Positions 1-5,905 of a stretch of DNA of 10,383 bases are shown piece after piece. Under the pieces are notes generated by a model that did no database searches, had not been told where the DNA came from, and worked only from the letters and a program-made list of their open reading frames with translations. The stretch spans positions 5,882 to 16,264 of the forward strand of contig WTJQ01000543.1 in the NCBI GenBank assembly GCA_011524785.1, written 5' to 3'. Each line of letters opens with the position of its first letter. Positions within the stretch are counted from its first letter, which is position 1. A program made the position numbers and the translations under genes. This DNA is from Planctomycetota bacterium. Its GTDB lineage: Bacteria > Planctomycetota > UBA1135 > GCA-002686595.

Positions 1-653
1 GCGAGGTCCACCGCCGCCGCCTTGGCCTCGATCGTGTCGAGGGTCGAGCGTGCCTTGGAGAAGGTCGCGCCGAGCTGCATGGCCTCCACCTCGCGCTGGA
101 CGACGGCGGCCACGCCGTCGATCCGCTCGATCAGCTCGGGGACCTGGCTCGTCAGCGACATCAGCGACTGCTCGAGGCTCTTCAGGGTCGAGCGGCGAGC
201 AGGCAGGTGGTTGGCGGGGACGTCGAACCCCAGCGCCATGTCCTGGCCGTCGTTCGGATCCACGCTGTCCACCTCCAGGAAGCGGACGCCGGTGATCCCG
301 GTCACGGCGAGGCGCACGCGCAGGTCCGGCGGCAGCATGCGGAAGAGGTCGGCGTCGTCGGCGAGGCTCTCGAGGCCGATGCCTCGCAGCACGTCCAGGA
401 ACACGTCCGAGGTCACGCGCACGACGCGGCCGTCCGGGGCGAAGGCGATGTCCTTCACCTTGCCGATCGTGACGCCGCGCATCTTCAGGGGTGCGCCCTC
501 CTCGAGGCCCTGCACGGACTCGTCGAAGAACGAGACCACCTCGGCCGACGGCCGGACGAGCCGGCGCGCCCCCAGGTAGAAGGCCGAGCCGATCAGGAGG
601 ACGAGGCCGCTCAGGACGAACAGCCCGAGCTTCCAGGAGGAGGTTCCGTTCAT
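1..653 (-). CDS. mlaD: MCE-domain (MlaD-like) lipid-transport protein, C-terminus cut by window edge
   Basis: Periplasmic, membrane-anchored substrate-binding subunit of an Mla-type lipid ABC transporter. Reading the minus strand from the ATG at 653 gives 217 complete codons with no stop before the window edge. Residues 9-29 form one hydrophobic anchor (LGLFVLSGLVLLIGSAFYLG). The MCE domain follows at about 38-135, with the family signature FFDESVQGLEEGAPLKMRGV at 42-61, then TIGKV, and later VTGITGVRFLEVD. From about residue 153 the sequence is helical and polar (LKSLEQSLMSLTSQVPELIE), as expected for the helical region that MlaD-type proteins use to form hexameric channels or tubes. The ATG overlaps the stop of the ATPase gene (ATGA), and a GGAGG lies 10 bases upstream inside that gene, so translational coupling is likely. 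The family call is firm. The substrate and the direction of transport cannot be read from sequence. Confidence 0.9.
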   Translation of the reverse strand, partial: MNGTSSWKLGLFVLSGLVLLIGSAFYLGARRLVRPSAEVVSFFDESVQGLEEGAPLKMRGVTIGKVKDIAFAPDGRVVRVTSDVFLDVLRGIGLESLADDADLFRMLPPDLRVRLAVTGITGVRFLEVDSVDPNDGQDMALGFDVPANHLPARRSTLKSLEQSLMSLTSQVPELIERIDGVAAVVQREVEAMQLGATFSKARSTLDTIEAKAAAVDL

Positions 654-1384
654 GGGTTCGCCGCCTCCGCCTCGCGGCGGAAGAAGGAGCGCACCGTGGG
701 GTGCGGGGGATGGTCGCGCAGCTCCTCGGGGGTCCCGAGCGCGATGCTGGTCCCGGCCTCGCGGTCGAGCATCAGGCAGCGCCCCCCGAGCCGGAAGATG
801 CTGGCCAGCTCGTGGGTGACGATCACGACGGAGGTGCCGTGGTCATCACGCAGGGAGAGGATCAGGTCGTCGAGGGAGGCCGCCGAGATCGGGTCGAGGC
901 CCGCGGAGGGCTCGTCGAGGAACAGGAGCGGCGGATCCAGGGCCAGGGCGCGCGCGATCGAGGCGCGCTTGTTCATGCCGCCGGAGATCTCCGACGGCAG
1001 CTTGTCTCCAGCGCCCTCCAGCCCCACGAGCGCGAGCTTGGAGAGCGCCACCTCCCGCACCGTCGCGGGGTCGAGGTCGGTCCAGGCCTCGAGGGGCAGG
1101 CTCACGTTCTGCTCGAGGGTCATCGAGCCGAACAGCGCGCCCAGCTGGAACATGACGCCGAAGCGCGGCCGCTCCCTATGGCTCGCGGGGGAGGTCAGGC
1201 CCGCCACCTCCATGGCGCCCGCCACCGGAGGCAGCAGACCGACGAGGGTGCGCAGCAGGGTCGACTTCCCGCACCCCGAGCCGCCGAGGATCATGAACAG
1301 CTCCCCCGGCGCGACGTCGAAGTCGAGGCCGGTCTGGAGCGGCTGGCCGCCGTAGCCGATGGCGAGGTCGCGGGCGCGGATCAC
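650..1384 (-). CDS. mlaF: Mla-type ABC transporter ATP-binding protein
   Basis: Cytoplasmic ATPase that powers the lipid transporter, 244 residues from a GTG at 1384. All ABC landmarks are present in order: Walker A GGSGCGKST at 34-42, Q-loop Gln80 in VMFQLGALF, signature SGGMNKR at 134-140, Walker B LLFLDEP at 153-159, D-loop SAGLD at 160-164, and switch His191 in IVTHE. The SGGMNKR form, in place of the usual SGGQ.QR, and FQ.GALF are typical of the MlaF/Ttg2A branch. The frame stays open upstream to 1525, but that stretch overlaps the permease and reads as low-complexity Arg/Gly/Asp. The GTG lies 2 bases after the permease stop, has a GGGGG tract upstream, and puts the first beta strand (IRARDLAIGYGG) in the expected place, so I prefer it. 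It is the middle gene of a tight three-gene operon. Confidence 0.94.
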   Translation of the reverse strand: MIRARDLAIGYGGQPLQTGLDFDVAPGELFMILGGSGCGKSTLLRTLVGLLPPVAGAMEVAGLTSPASHRERPRFGVMFQLGALFGSMTLEQNVSLPLEAWTDLDPATVREVALSKLALVGLEGAGDKLPSEISGGMNKRASIARALALDPPLLFLDEPSAGLDPISAASLDDLILSLRDDHGTSVVIVTHELASIFRLGGRCLMLDREAGTSIALGTPEELRDHPPHPTVRSFFRREAEAANP

Positions 1385-1386
1385 GG

Positions 1387-2547
1387 TCAGATCCCCCAGA
1401 GGTCGTAGAGGACGGTGAACCCCGCGTCGACGACGATCAGGGTGAAGAGGGTCGTGACCACGGCCGAGGTCGTGGCGCGTCCCACGCCCTCGGCCCCGCC
1501 CCGCGTCGCGAGGCCTCGCTGGCACGCGATCGCGGCGACGAGCAGCCCGAAGACCACCGCCTTGCCGACGCCACCGAACACGTCGGCGAAGGCCACCGCC
1601 TGCTCGAGCGAGTTCCCGAAGGCCACGAACGGGATGTCGAGCATGACGCTGGCGACGAGGGCCCCGCCCACGATGCCGATCCCCGTGCTCATGATCGCGA
1701 GCAGGGGCGCGATGAGCGTGACGGCGAGCATGCGGGGCAGCACGAGGAAGCGCACGGGGTCGAGCCCCATCACGCGCAGCGCGTCGATCTCCTCCCCCAC
1801 CTTCATGGTCCCGAGCTCGGCGGCGATCGCCGCGCCCGAGCGCCCGGCGAGCACGATGCCGGTCATCAGCGGCCCGAGCTCCCGGGTCAGGGAGAGTCCC
1901 ACGAGGTTCGCGACGAACACGTCGGCACCGAACTTGTGCAGCTGCAGGGCCGCCTGGAAGGCGGTGATGAGACCCATGAGGAAGCCGATCAGGGCGTTGA
2001 TCGGGAGGCCGTCACTGCCGTGCCGGTTCATCAGGCGCGTGACGTCCGCCCAGCGCACCGAGGCCGGACGGCGCAGGGCGAGCAGGCACGACCGCCCGAG
2101 GTCCCCCAGGAACTCCAGCACGCGCCGCTGATCCAGGAGCGTCGCTCGACCCCACGCGCCCAGGGTCTCCAGGAGACCAGCGTCCAGCCGGCGCTTGCGA
2201 CTCTCCCCAGCGCTGCGTGCCAGGTAGAGGTCCAGCACCGGCCTGAGGTGGTCCGGCGTGCCGAGGACGCTCAACAGACCCGACCGGGCGCGCCCCGCGA
2301 CGATGGCCGCGACCCCCCCGTCGAGCTTCTCGACGCCCGCGAGGTCCACCTCGGCCGCCCCGTGAGCAAGGGCCTCGTCCAGGGCGAGCCGCACCCGGCG
2401 GGCGGCCGTGAGCTCGAGCTGCCCGCTCAGCACGAGGCGCCGCGCCATGCCCGGCGAGCCCTCGGCGACCTGGATGGAGAACGCCAACCGACCCAGGTTC
2501 GCAGCGGGTTCCGGCCGGTTCAAGCATGGACGGACACGCGTTGCCAT
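1387..2547 (-). CDS. mlaE: MlaE-family lipid ABC transporter permease with N-terminal STAS domain
   Basis: Inner-membrane permease of the MCE lipid transporter, 386 residues from the ATG at 2547. Residues about 20-105 look like a STAS domain (strands FSIQV and RRLVLSGQLEL, then AAEVDLAGVEKLDGGVAAIV), related to the separate MlaB subunit of E. coli. Residues 125-386 are the MlaE/YrbE domain, with the diagnostic run LTRELGPLMTGIVLAGRSGA at 220-239, then ELGTMKVGEEIDALRVMG, and a C-terminal GLATRGGAEGVGRATT segment. Hydrophobic helices lie near 183-203, 225-245, 270-303, 325-343 and 360-380. A GTG at 2556 would add three residues. An internal ATG at 2448 would remove the first STAS strand, so it is less likely. 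The Shine-Dalgarno match is poor (GGGAG only 2 bases before the ATG). It is the first gene of the operon and diverges from the PLP enzyme across 55 bases. Confidence 0.92.
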   Translation of the reverse strand: MATRVRPCLNRPEPAANLGRLAFSIQVAEGSPGMARRLVLSGQLELTAARRVRLALDEALAHGAAEVDLAGVEKLDGGVAAIVAGRARSGLLSVLGTPDHLRPVLDLYLARSAGESRKRRLDAGLLETLGAWGRATLLDQRRVLEFLGDLGRSCLLALRRPASVRWADVTRLMNRHGSDGLPINALIGFLMGLITAFQAALQLHKFGADVFVANLVGLSLTRELGPLMTGIVLAGRSGAAIAAELGTMKVGEEIDALRVMGLDPVRFLVLPRMLAVTLIAPLLAIMSTGIGIVGGALVASVMLDIPFVAFGNSLEQAVAFADVFGGVGKAVVFGLLVAAIACQRGLATRGGAEGVGRATTSAVVTTLFTLIVVDAGFTVLYDLWGI

Positions 2548-2602
2548 CGCTCCCACTCGTAGGTCGGTTGCGCTCCGAGCGGGGACCGAGCACCCTCACG
2601 CC
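2548..2602. promoter_or_regulatory. Divergent intergenic region, presumed to hold two promoters
   Basis: These 55 bases separate the start of the lipid-transporter operon (minus) from the start of the PLP enzyme gene (plus), so both promoters or their downstream parts probably lie here or in the adjoining coding DNA. I see no convincing -35/-10 pair on either strand. A short direct repeat, CCGAGC then CCGAGC, occurs at 2575-2580 and 2586-2591. The call rests on gene arrangement, not on recognised promoter elements. Confidence 0.35.
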
Positions 2603-3721
2603 ATGCGGCCCGCTCCCTCCTCGACCTCGAACCTCGACACGGTCCCGAGCCCCGCGCTCGTCGTCGACCTCGACGCCGCGCGCCGCAACGTGTCCCGCGT
2701 GCTCGAGCTCTGCGGCGGACCCGAGCGCTGGCGCCCGCACGTCAAGACCACCAAGCTGCCCGAGCTGTGGAGGCTGCTCCTCGAGGCGGGCGTGCGGCGC
2801 TTCAAGTGCGCGACGCCCCGGGAGCTGGAGCACCTGGCCCGGACGGCGCAGAGGGAGGGCGTCGAGATCGACGTCCTCGTGGCCTACCCGCACGTGGGAC
2901 CGACGCTGGACCTCGTGGCGGCCACCGCGGAGCGCCACCCCGGACTCCGCGTCGGGGCTCTGGTCGAGGACCCCGAAGGAGCGCGGGCCCTCCCGACGCT
3001 GCTGCTGCCGTGGGTGGACCTGAACCCAGGCATGGACCGGACCGGCCTGCCCCTCGACGACGAGGAGCGCCTCGCCGCGACCCTGGCAGCCGTCGGCGAG
3101 CGCTTGGGAGGCCTGTCCCTCTACGACGGGCACCTCCATCAGACCGACCTCGCGGCGCGCGAGGCCTCGGTCCACGAGCTCTACGACCAGGTCGGCACGC
3201 TCCTCGAGAGTCACGGGGGCGCGCGCCTGCGGGGGCTGGAGCTCGTCACGGCCGGGACCCCCGCCTTCCGGCACGCGCTGACCTACGAGGGCTTCAGCGA
3301 GCGGGGCCTGGTCCACACGGTCTCGCCCGGCACGGTGGTCCTCCATGACGGACGCTCCGAGGAGGAGAACCCCGGCCTCGGCCTCGAGCCCGCGGCCTGG
3401 ATCCTCGCGCGCGTCGTGAGCCTCCCGCGCGCGGGTCGCGGCACCGTGGACGCCGGCTCGAAGTCCCTCGCCGCCGAGGCCGGCGGCCCCTGCGCCCAGC
3501 CGCTCGAGCAGCCCGAATGGCGCGCCGTGGCTCCCTCCGAGGAGCACCTCCCCCTCGACGTCCCGCTGCACACGTCGGCACGCCGCGGCGACGCGGTGCG
3601 GCTCTTCCCCCGGCACGTCTGCCCCACCGTGAACCTCCACGAGGAGGCGGTCCTGCTGGAGGAGGGCGCGGAGCCGCGGACGGTCCCGGTCGCGGCGCGC
3701 GCCCATGCCCCCTGGGCCTGA
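2603..3721 (+). CDS. Fold-type III PLP enzyme, D-threonine aldolase / D-serine dehydratase-like
   Basis: Probable cytoplasmic enzyme acting on a D-amino acid (retro-aldol cleavage or dehydration), 372 residues. The N-terminal alanine-racemase-type barrel begins with TVPSPALVVDLDAARRNV (13-30). RPHVKTTK follows at 44-51, where Lys48 is the expected Schiff-base lysine. Other family blocks are VDLNPGMDRTG, YDGHLHQTD, LVTAGTPAF and VSPGTVVLHDG. The C-terminal beta domain carries PRHVCPTVNLHEEA, whose His338 and Cys340 match the divalent-metal ligands of eukaryotic-type D-serine dehydratase and D-threonine aldolase. The frame is open further upstream, but that part overlaps the permease and lacks family similarity. 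The ATG at 2603 puts the first conserved block at residue 13. No strong ribosome site is visible (GGGGACCGAG lies 12-21 bases upstream). Which D-amino acid is used cannot be decided from sequence. An amino-acid racemase-like role is the alternative. Confidence 0.85.
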   Translation: MRPAPSSTSNLDTVPSPALVVDLDAARRNVSRVLELCGGPERWRPHVKTTKLPELWRLLLEAGVRRFKCATPRELEHLARTAQREGVEIDVLVAYPHVGPTLDLVAATAERHPGLRVGALVEDPEGARALPTLLLPWVDLNPGMDRTGLPLDDEERLAATLAAVGERLGGLSLYDGHLHQTDLAAREASVHELYDQVGTLLESHGGARLRGLELVTAGTPAFRHALTYEGFSERGLVHTVSPGTVVLHDGRSEEENPGLGLEPAAWILARVVSLPRAGRGTVDAGSKSLAAEAGGPCAQPLEQPEWRAVAPSEEHLPLDVPLHTSARRGDAVRLFPRHVCPTVNLHEEAVLLEEGAEPRTVPVAARAHAPWA

Positions 3722-3728
3722 GCCCAGG
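3711..3728. terminator. Perfect hairpin at a convergent gene junction, candidate bidirectional terminator
   Basis: CCTGGGC-CTGA-GCCCAGG forms a perfect 7-bp, GC-rich stem with a 4-base loop. It covers the stop codon of the PLP gene and most of the 17-base gap before the stop of the convergent YihY gene. Position and symmetry suit a shared terminator or 3'-end-protecting hairpin for both transcripts. There is no T-tract on either side, so it is not a canonical intrinsic terminator, and a 7-bp palindrome in such GC-rich DNA could be chance. Confidence 0.35.
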
Positions 3729-3738
3729 AGCAGCAGGG

Positions 3739-5085
3739 TCACTCCCGCGCGGCCAGCGTGGCGAGGTCGAGGTTCGCGTCACTCCCCTCGAGCGCCGCGC
3801 GCAGGTCCACGAGAGCGCCGGCCGCGGCGCTCGCGCCCGTGAGCTCCTCGATGCGCACGGGCGCCCCCTCGACCGCGTCGAGGACGTCCGTCAGGCGGAT
3901 CTCCTCGGGGGAGCGTGCGGGTACGAGGGCCAGGTCCTCGCCCTCGGTCTCGACCGAGCGCAGGACGCCGCCCGCGTCCAGGTCCCGGGCCACCTCGAGC
4001 ACGAGGGCCTCGGGCAGCTCGATGGCCCGAGCGACCCGGGAGGCCTCCGGCGGGGCGCTGCCGGTCGCGAAGGCTCGCGCGGCCAGGGCACAGACCCGCA
4101 GGGCGGCGACGCGGCGAGCGAGGGGGCCGAGGCGCAGGGCCTGGAAGCTGCGCCGGAAGGCCGGCTCCTGGGCATGCGCGCTCGCCAGCTCGGCCCCGAT
4201 CAGGAGGATGCTCCACGACACGAAGAGCCAGACGAGGAACACCGGCAGGGCGGCGAAGGTCGAGTAGATCGCGTTGTAGCGTGCGACCCCGATCTGGAAG
4301 GACACGTGCGCCACCTGCGCCACCTGCCACAGGACGCCCGCGAAGAGCCCTCCGATGATGGCCGAGGTCACGCGCACCCGCGTGTTCGGCACGAGCAGGT
4401 AGACCATGGTGAAGCCCGCGGTCGTCGTGACGAACGCGAGCAGCTTGGCCCAGGCCTCGCCCAGGTGCGCAGGCAGGTGGTCGGACTGGATCGCGGTGGT
4501 GACGGTCGTCGCCGCGACCAGCAGCAGGGGCACCACGATCACGAGGGAGAGGTAGTCCGCGAACTTGCGCGCGAGCGTTCGCGCGCGCTTCACGCCCCAG
4601 ATCTCGTTCAGGGTGTGCTCCACGGCGGACAGCAGCTTGATCGCGGTCCACACGAGGACGAGCAGGCCGATGGCGCCGAGGCTGCCGAAGTCCGTGCTCT
4701 CGACGAACCCGAAGACCTGGTCGATGGCGGAGCGCAGCTCGGAGCCAGTGCCGTCGGCCGAGTCCGGTCCGAAGGTGCGATCGAGGAACGGCTCGACCAC
4801 GTCGGCCCGCAGGCGGTCGTAGGCCCGGAAGCCCTTGGCGACGGAGAAGCCCATCGCCAGCAGCGGGACGATCGAGAGCACCGTGACGTAGGTCAGGCCC
4901 GAGGCGTGCGTGCTGGCACCGTGCTCGCGGAAGCCGCGCACGGTCAGGTAGGCGATGCGGGCCGCGCGGTAGGCCTGCCGCCGCAGCCACCCGAGCCCCA
5001 CCAGGTCCGCGGCCCAGACGTCCTCCACGAGGAAGGCCTCCACCCGAGCCCGCAGGCCGGGCCGCTGTTCGTCGGACGTCTGCAC
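3739..5085 (-). CDS. YihY/BrkB-family integral membrane protein
   Basis: Inner-membrane protein of the YihY/virulence factor BrkB family, 448 residues. The family was once mislabelled ribonuclease BN and its function remains unsettled. Hydrophobic helices lie near 62-82, 133-155, 176-198, 213-233, 241-262 and 275-299. Family marks are ASGLTYVTVLSIVPLLAMGF at 61-80, the HTLNEIWGVKR block at 157-167, and FAALPVFLVWLFVSWSILLI at 277-296 followed by GAEL. After the last helix comes a soluble C-terminal part of about 145 residues with a winged-helix-like region (ARAIELPEALVLEVARDLDAGGVLR), as in longer family members. The GTG start at 5085 is supported by AGGA 7 bases upstream. Two ATG triplets at 5089 and 5093 are out of frame. 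It is convergent with the PLP gene and divergent from the small membrane protein, so it is probably its own transcription unit. Confidence 0.93.
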   Translation of the reverse strand: MQTSDEQRPGLRARVEAFLVEDVWAADLVGLGWLRRQAYRAARIAYLTVRGFREHGASTHASGLTYVTVLSIVPLLAMGFSVAKGFRAYDRLRADVVEPFLDRTFGPDSADGTGSELRSAIDQVFGFVESTDFGSLGAIGLLVLVWTAIKLLSAVEHTLNEIWGVKRARTLARKFADYLSLVIVVPLLLVAATTVTTAIQSDHLPAHLGEAWAKLLAFVTTTAGFTMVYLLVPNTRVRVTSAIIGGLFAGVLWQVAQVAHVSFQIGVARYNAIYSTFAALPVFLVWLFVSWSILLIGAELASAHAQEPAFRRSFQALRLGPLARRVAALRVCALAARAFATGSAPPEASRVARAIELPEALVLEVARDLDAGGVLRSVETEGEDLALVPARSPEEIRLTDVLDAVEGAPVRIEELTGASAAAGALVDLRAALEGSDANLDLATLAARE

Positions 5086-5092
5086 GCATCCA

Positions 5093-5096
5093 TCCT
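5093..5096 (-). promoter_or_regulatory. Ribosome binding site deciding the GTG start of the YihY gene
   Basis: On the minus strand the sequence reads AGGA, then seven bases, then GTG at 5085. The spacing suits a Shine-Dalgarno site. It supports the GTG over the nearby out-of-frame ATG triplets at 5089 and 5093. Confidence 0.5.
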
Positions 5097-5101
5097 AGGC
5101 G

Positions 5102-5128
5102 GGCGTCCCCCGGGCCCGGGAGGACGCC
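5102..5128. repeat. 27-bp nested inverted repeat between divergent genes
   Basis: Outer arms GGCGTCC (5102-5108) and GGACGCC (5122-5128) are perfect inverted copies. Between them lies CCCGGGCCCGGG (5109-5120), itself a perfect 12-bp palindrome, followed by one unpaired A. The element sits 16 bases upstream of the YihY start and 52 bases upstream of the small membrane protein start. Both genes point away from it, so a terminator role is less natural than an operator or a structured 5' leader. Composition bias makes GC palindromes common here, and function is inferred from position only. Confidence 0.5.
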
Positions 5129-5180
5129 GTTCCAGTGGTGGGGACGGAAGCGGGTCTCCGCCCGGCAGTAGGCTGCTGCG

Positions 5181-5741
5181 ATGCCCGTCACCCTGCTCGA
5201 GCTCTGGCTCCCGATCGTCCTCGGGGCCCTGGCCATGTTCCTGCTCTCGTTCGTGTTCTGGATGCTGATGAAGCACCACTACGGGGACTTCCGCGCGCTG
5301 CCGCAGGAGGACGGCCTGGTCGAGGCCCTCGACGGGGCGCCGGCCGGACAGTTCCGCTTCCCCTGGTGCGGCACACCCGAGGAGATGGCGGACCCGGCCT
5401 TCCAAGAGCGCTACAACAACGGCCCCAAGGGGTTCGTGGTGGTGCTGCCGCGCGGGCCCTTCGCGATGGGCGCCGGACTTGGCAAGACCCTCCTCTTCTG
5501 CCTCGTCGTCACCGCGGCGGTGGGGTACGTGGCGACGATCGGCCTGACGCGCGAGAGCGCTGGCCTGGACGTGTTCCGCCTCACGAGCACGGTCACCTGG
5601 CTCACGGCCTGCGGGGCCCACGGCTGGTCGGTGATCTGGATGGGCAGGGATCGCGGCCAGACCCTGCGGGACGTGCTCGACTCGCTCGGGTACGGGCTCG
5701 CGGTCGGAGCGCTCTTCATGCAGTTCTGGCCGGGCGCCTGA
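5181..5741 (+). CDS. Conserved hypothetical four-helix membrane protein
   Basis: Unnamed membrane protein of 186 residues. I recognise the type: small bacterial proteins that begin with an MPVTLLELWLPIVL-like helix and carry a short soluble block with a (F/Y)PWC/YCATP-like motif. I know of no assigned function. The first helix is at 8-30. A soluble stretch at 31-98 contains HHYGDFRALPQEDG, FRFPWCGTPEEMADP, then NNGPKGFVVVLPRGP. Three further helices lie near 101-122, 131-150 and 163-181, and the protein ends in FWPGA. A single Cys63 in PWCGTP and a second Cys107 in the next helix are visible. GTAGG lies about 10 bases before the ATG and is an acceptable ribosome site. It appears monocistronic, with 164 bases of non-coding DNA after it. 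Homologues and context elsewhere would be needed to propose a role. Confidence 0.85.
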   Translation: MPVTLLELWLPIVLGALAMFLLSFVFWMLMKHHYGDFRALPQEDGLVEALDGAPAGQFRFPWCGTPEEMADPAFQERYNNGPKGFVVVLPRGPFAMGAGLGKTLLFCLVVTAAVGYVATIGLTRESAGLDVFRLTSTVTWLTACGAHGWSVIWMGRDRGQTLRDVLDSLGYGLAVGALFMQFWPGA

Positions 5742-5770
5742 CGGAATCAGCGCATTTGGCGGCTCCTCGT

Positions 5771-5853
5771 CCCCAGGCTCCAGACCACCTGGCATGGGGT
5801 GAAGGCGCGGCAAGAGGACGCTCCCCCCGAGCGCGCGGCACCCCAGGCACCAG
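5771..5853 (+). repeat. Imperfect 13-bp direct repeat in the intergenic region
   Basis: CCCCAGGCTCCAG at 5771-5783 recurs as CCCCAGGCACCAG at 5841-5853 (12 of 13 bases identical), with starts 70 bases apart. The first copy is followed by CCTGG at 5788-5792, which could pair with its CCAGG (10-base loop). The second copy is part of the hairpin at 5837-5860. The two copies could be binding sites for one regulator or just GC-biased coincidence. Confidence 0.4.
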
Positions 5854-5860
5854 GGGCGCC
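5837..5860 (+). repeat. Stem-loop 45 bases upstream of the PSD1 cytochrome start
   Basis: GGCACCCC (5837-5844) and GGGGCGCC (5853-5860) can pair over 8 positions with one A-C mismatch, around the 8-base loop AGGCACCA. No T-tract follows (the next bases are CCAGCCCCCC), so a classic intrinsic terminator for the upstream gene is not supported. A factor-dependent terminator or an operator for the downstream genes is possible. Confidence 0.35.
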
Positions 5861-5891
5861 CCAGCCCCCCGACGGCTGCGGGCACGTGCGC

Positions 5892-5897
5892 TATAAC
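5892..5897 (+). promoter_or_regulatory. Possible -10 box (TATAAC) immediately upstream of the PSD1 cytochrome
   Basis: TATAAC is a five-of-six match to the bacterial -10 consensus and stands out in a very GC-rich stretch. A transcript from it would begin at about 5903-5906, on or next to the ATG at 5906, giving a leaderless or nearly leaderless mRNA. No recognisable -35 is present about 17 bases upstream. The box also contains the in-frame TAA (5894-5896) that blocks any earlier start. The motif is short and could be chance. Confidence 0.35.
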
Positions 5898-5905
5898 AGA
5901 GAGCG

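Noticed and set aside
207..1408. Plus-strand open frames across the MCE and ATPase genes
   Set aside because: They run opposite genes with full ABC and MCE motifs, and have shadow-like composition.
1385..1525. Upstream extension of the ATPase to 1525
   Set aside because: It would overlap the permease by about 140 bases and adds a low-complexity tail before the first ABC strand. The GTG at 1384 fits better.
2408..2602. Upstream extension of the PLP enzyme to 2408
   Set aside because: The extra 65 residues overlap the permease start and are unlike the family's N-terminus.
2012..3742. 576-codon minus-strand open frame across the PLP enzyme and the start of the permease
   Set aside because: It overlaps two well-supported genes and shows no family motif, so it is a high-GC shadow.
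3517..5268. 583-codon plus-strand open frame opposite the YihY gene
   Set aside because: The protein is Arg/Gly/Asp/His-rich without hydrophobic helices or domains, whereas the minus strand gives a textbook YihY protein.
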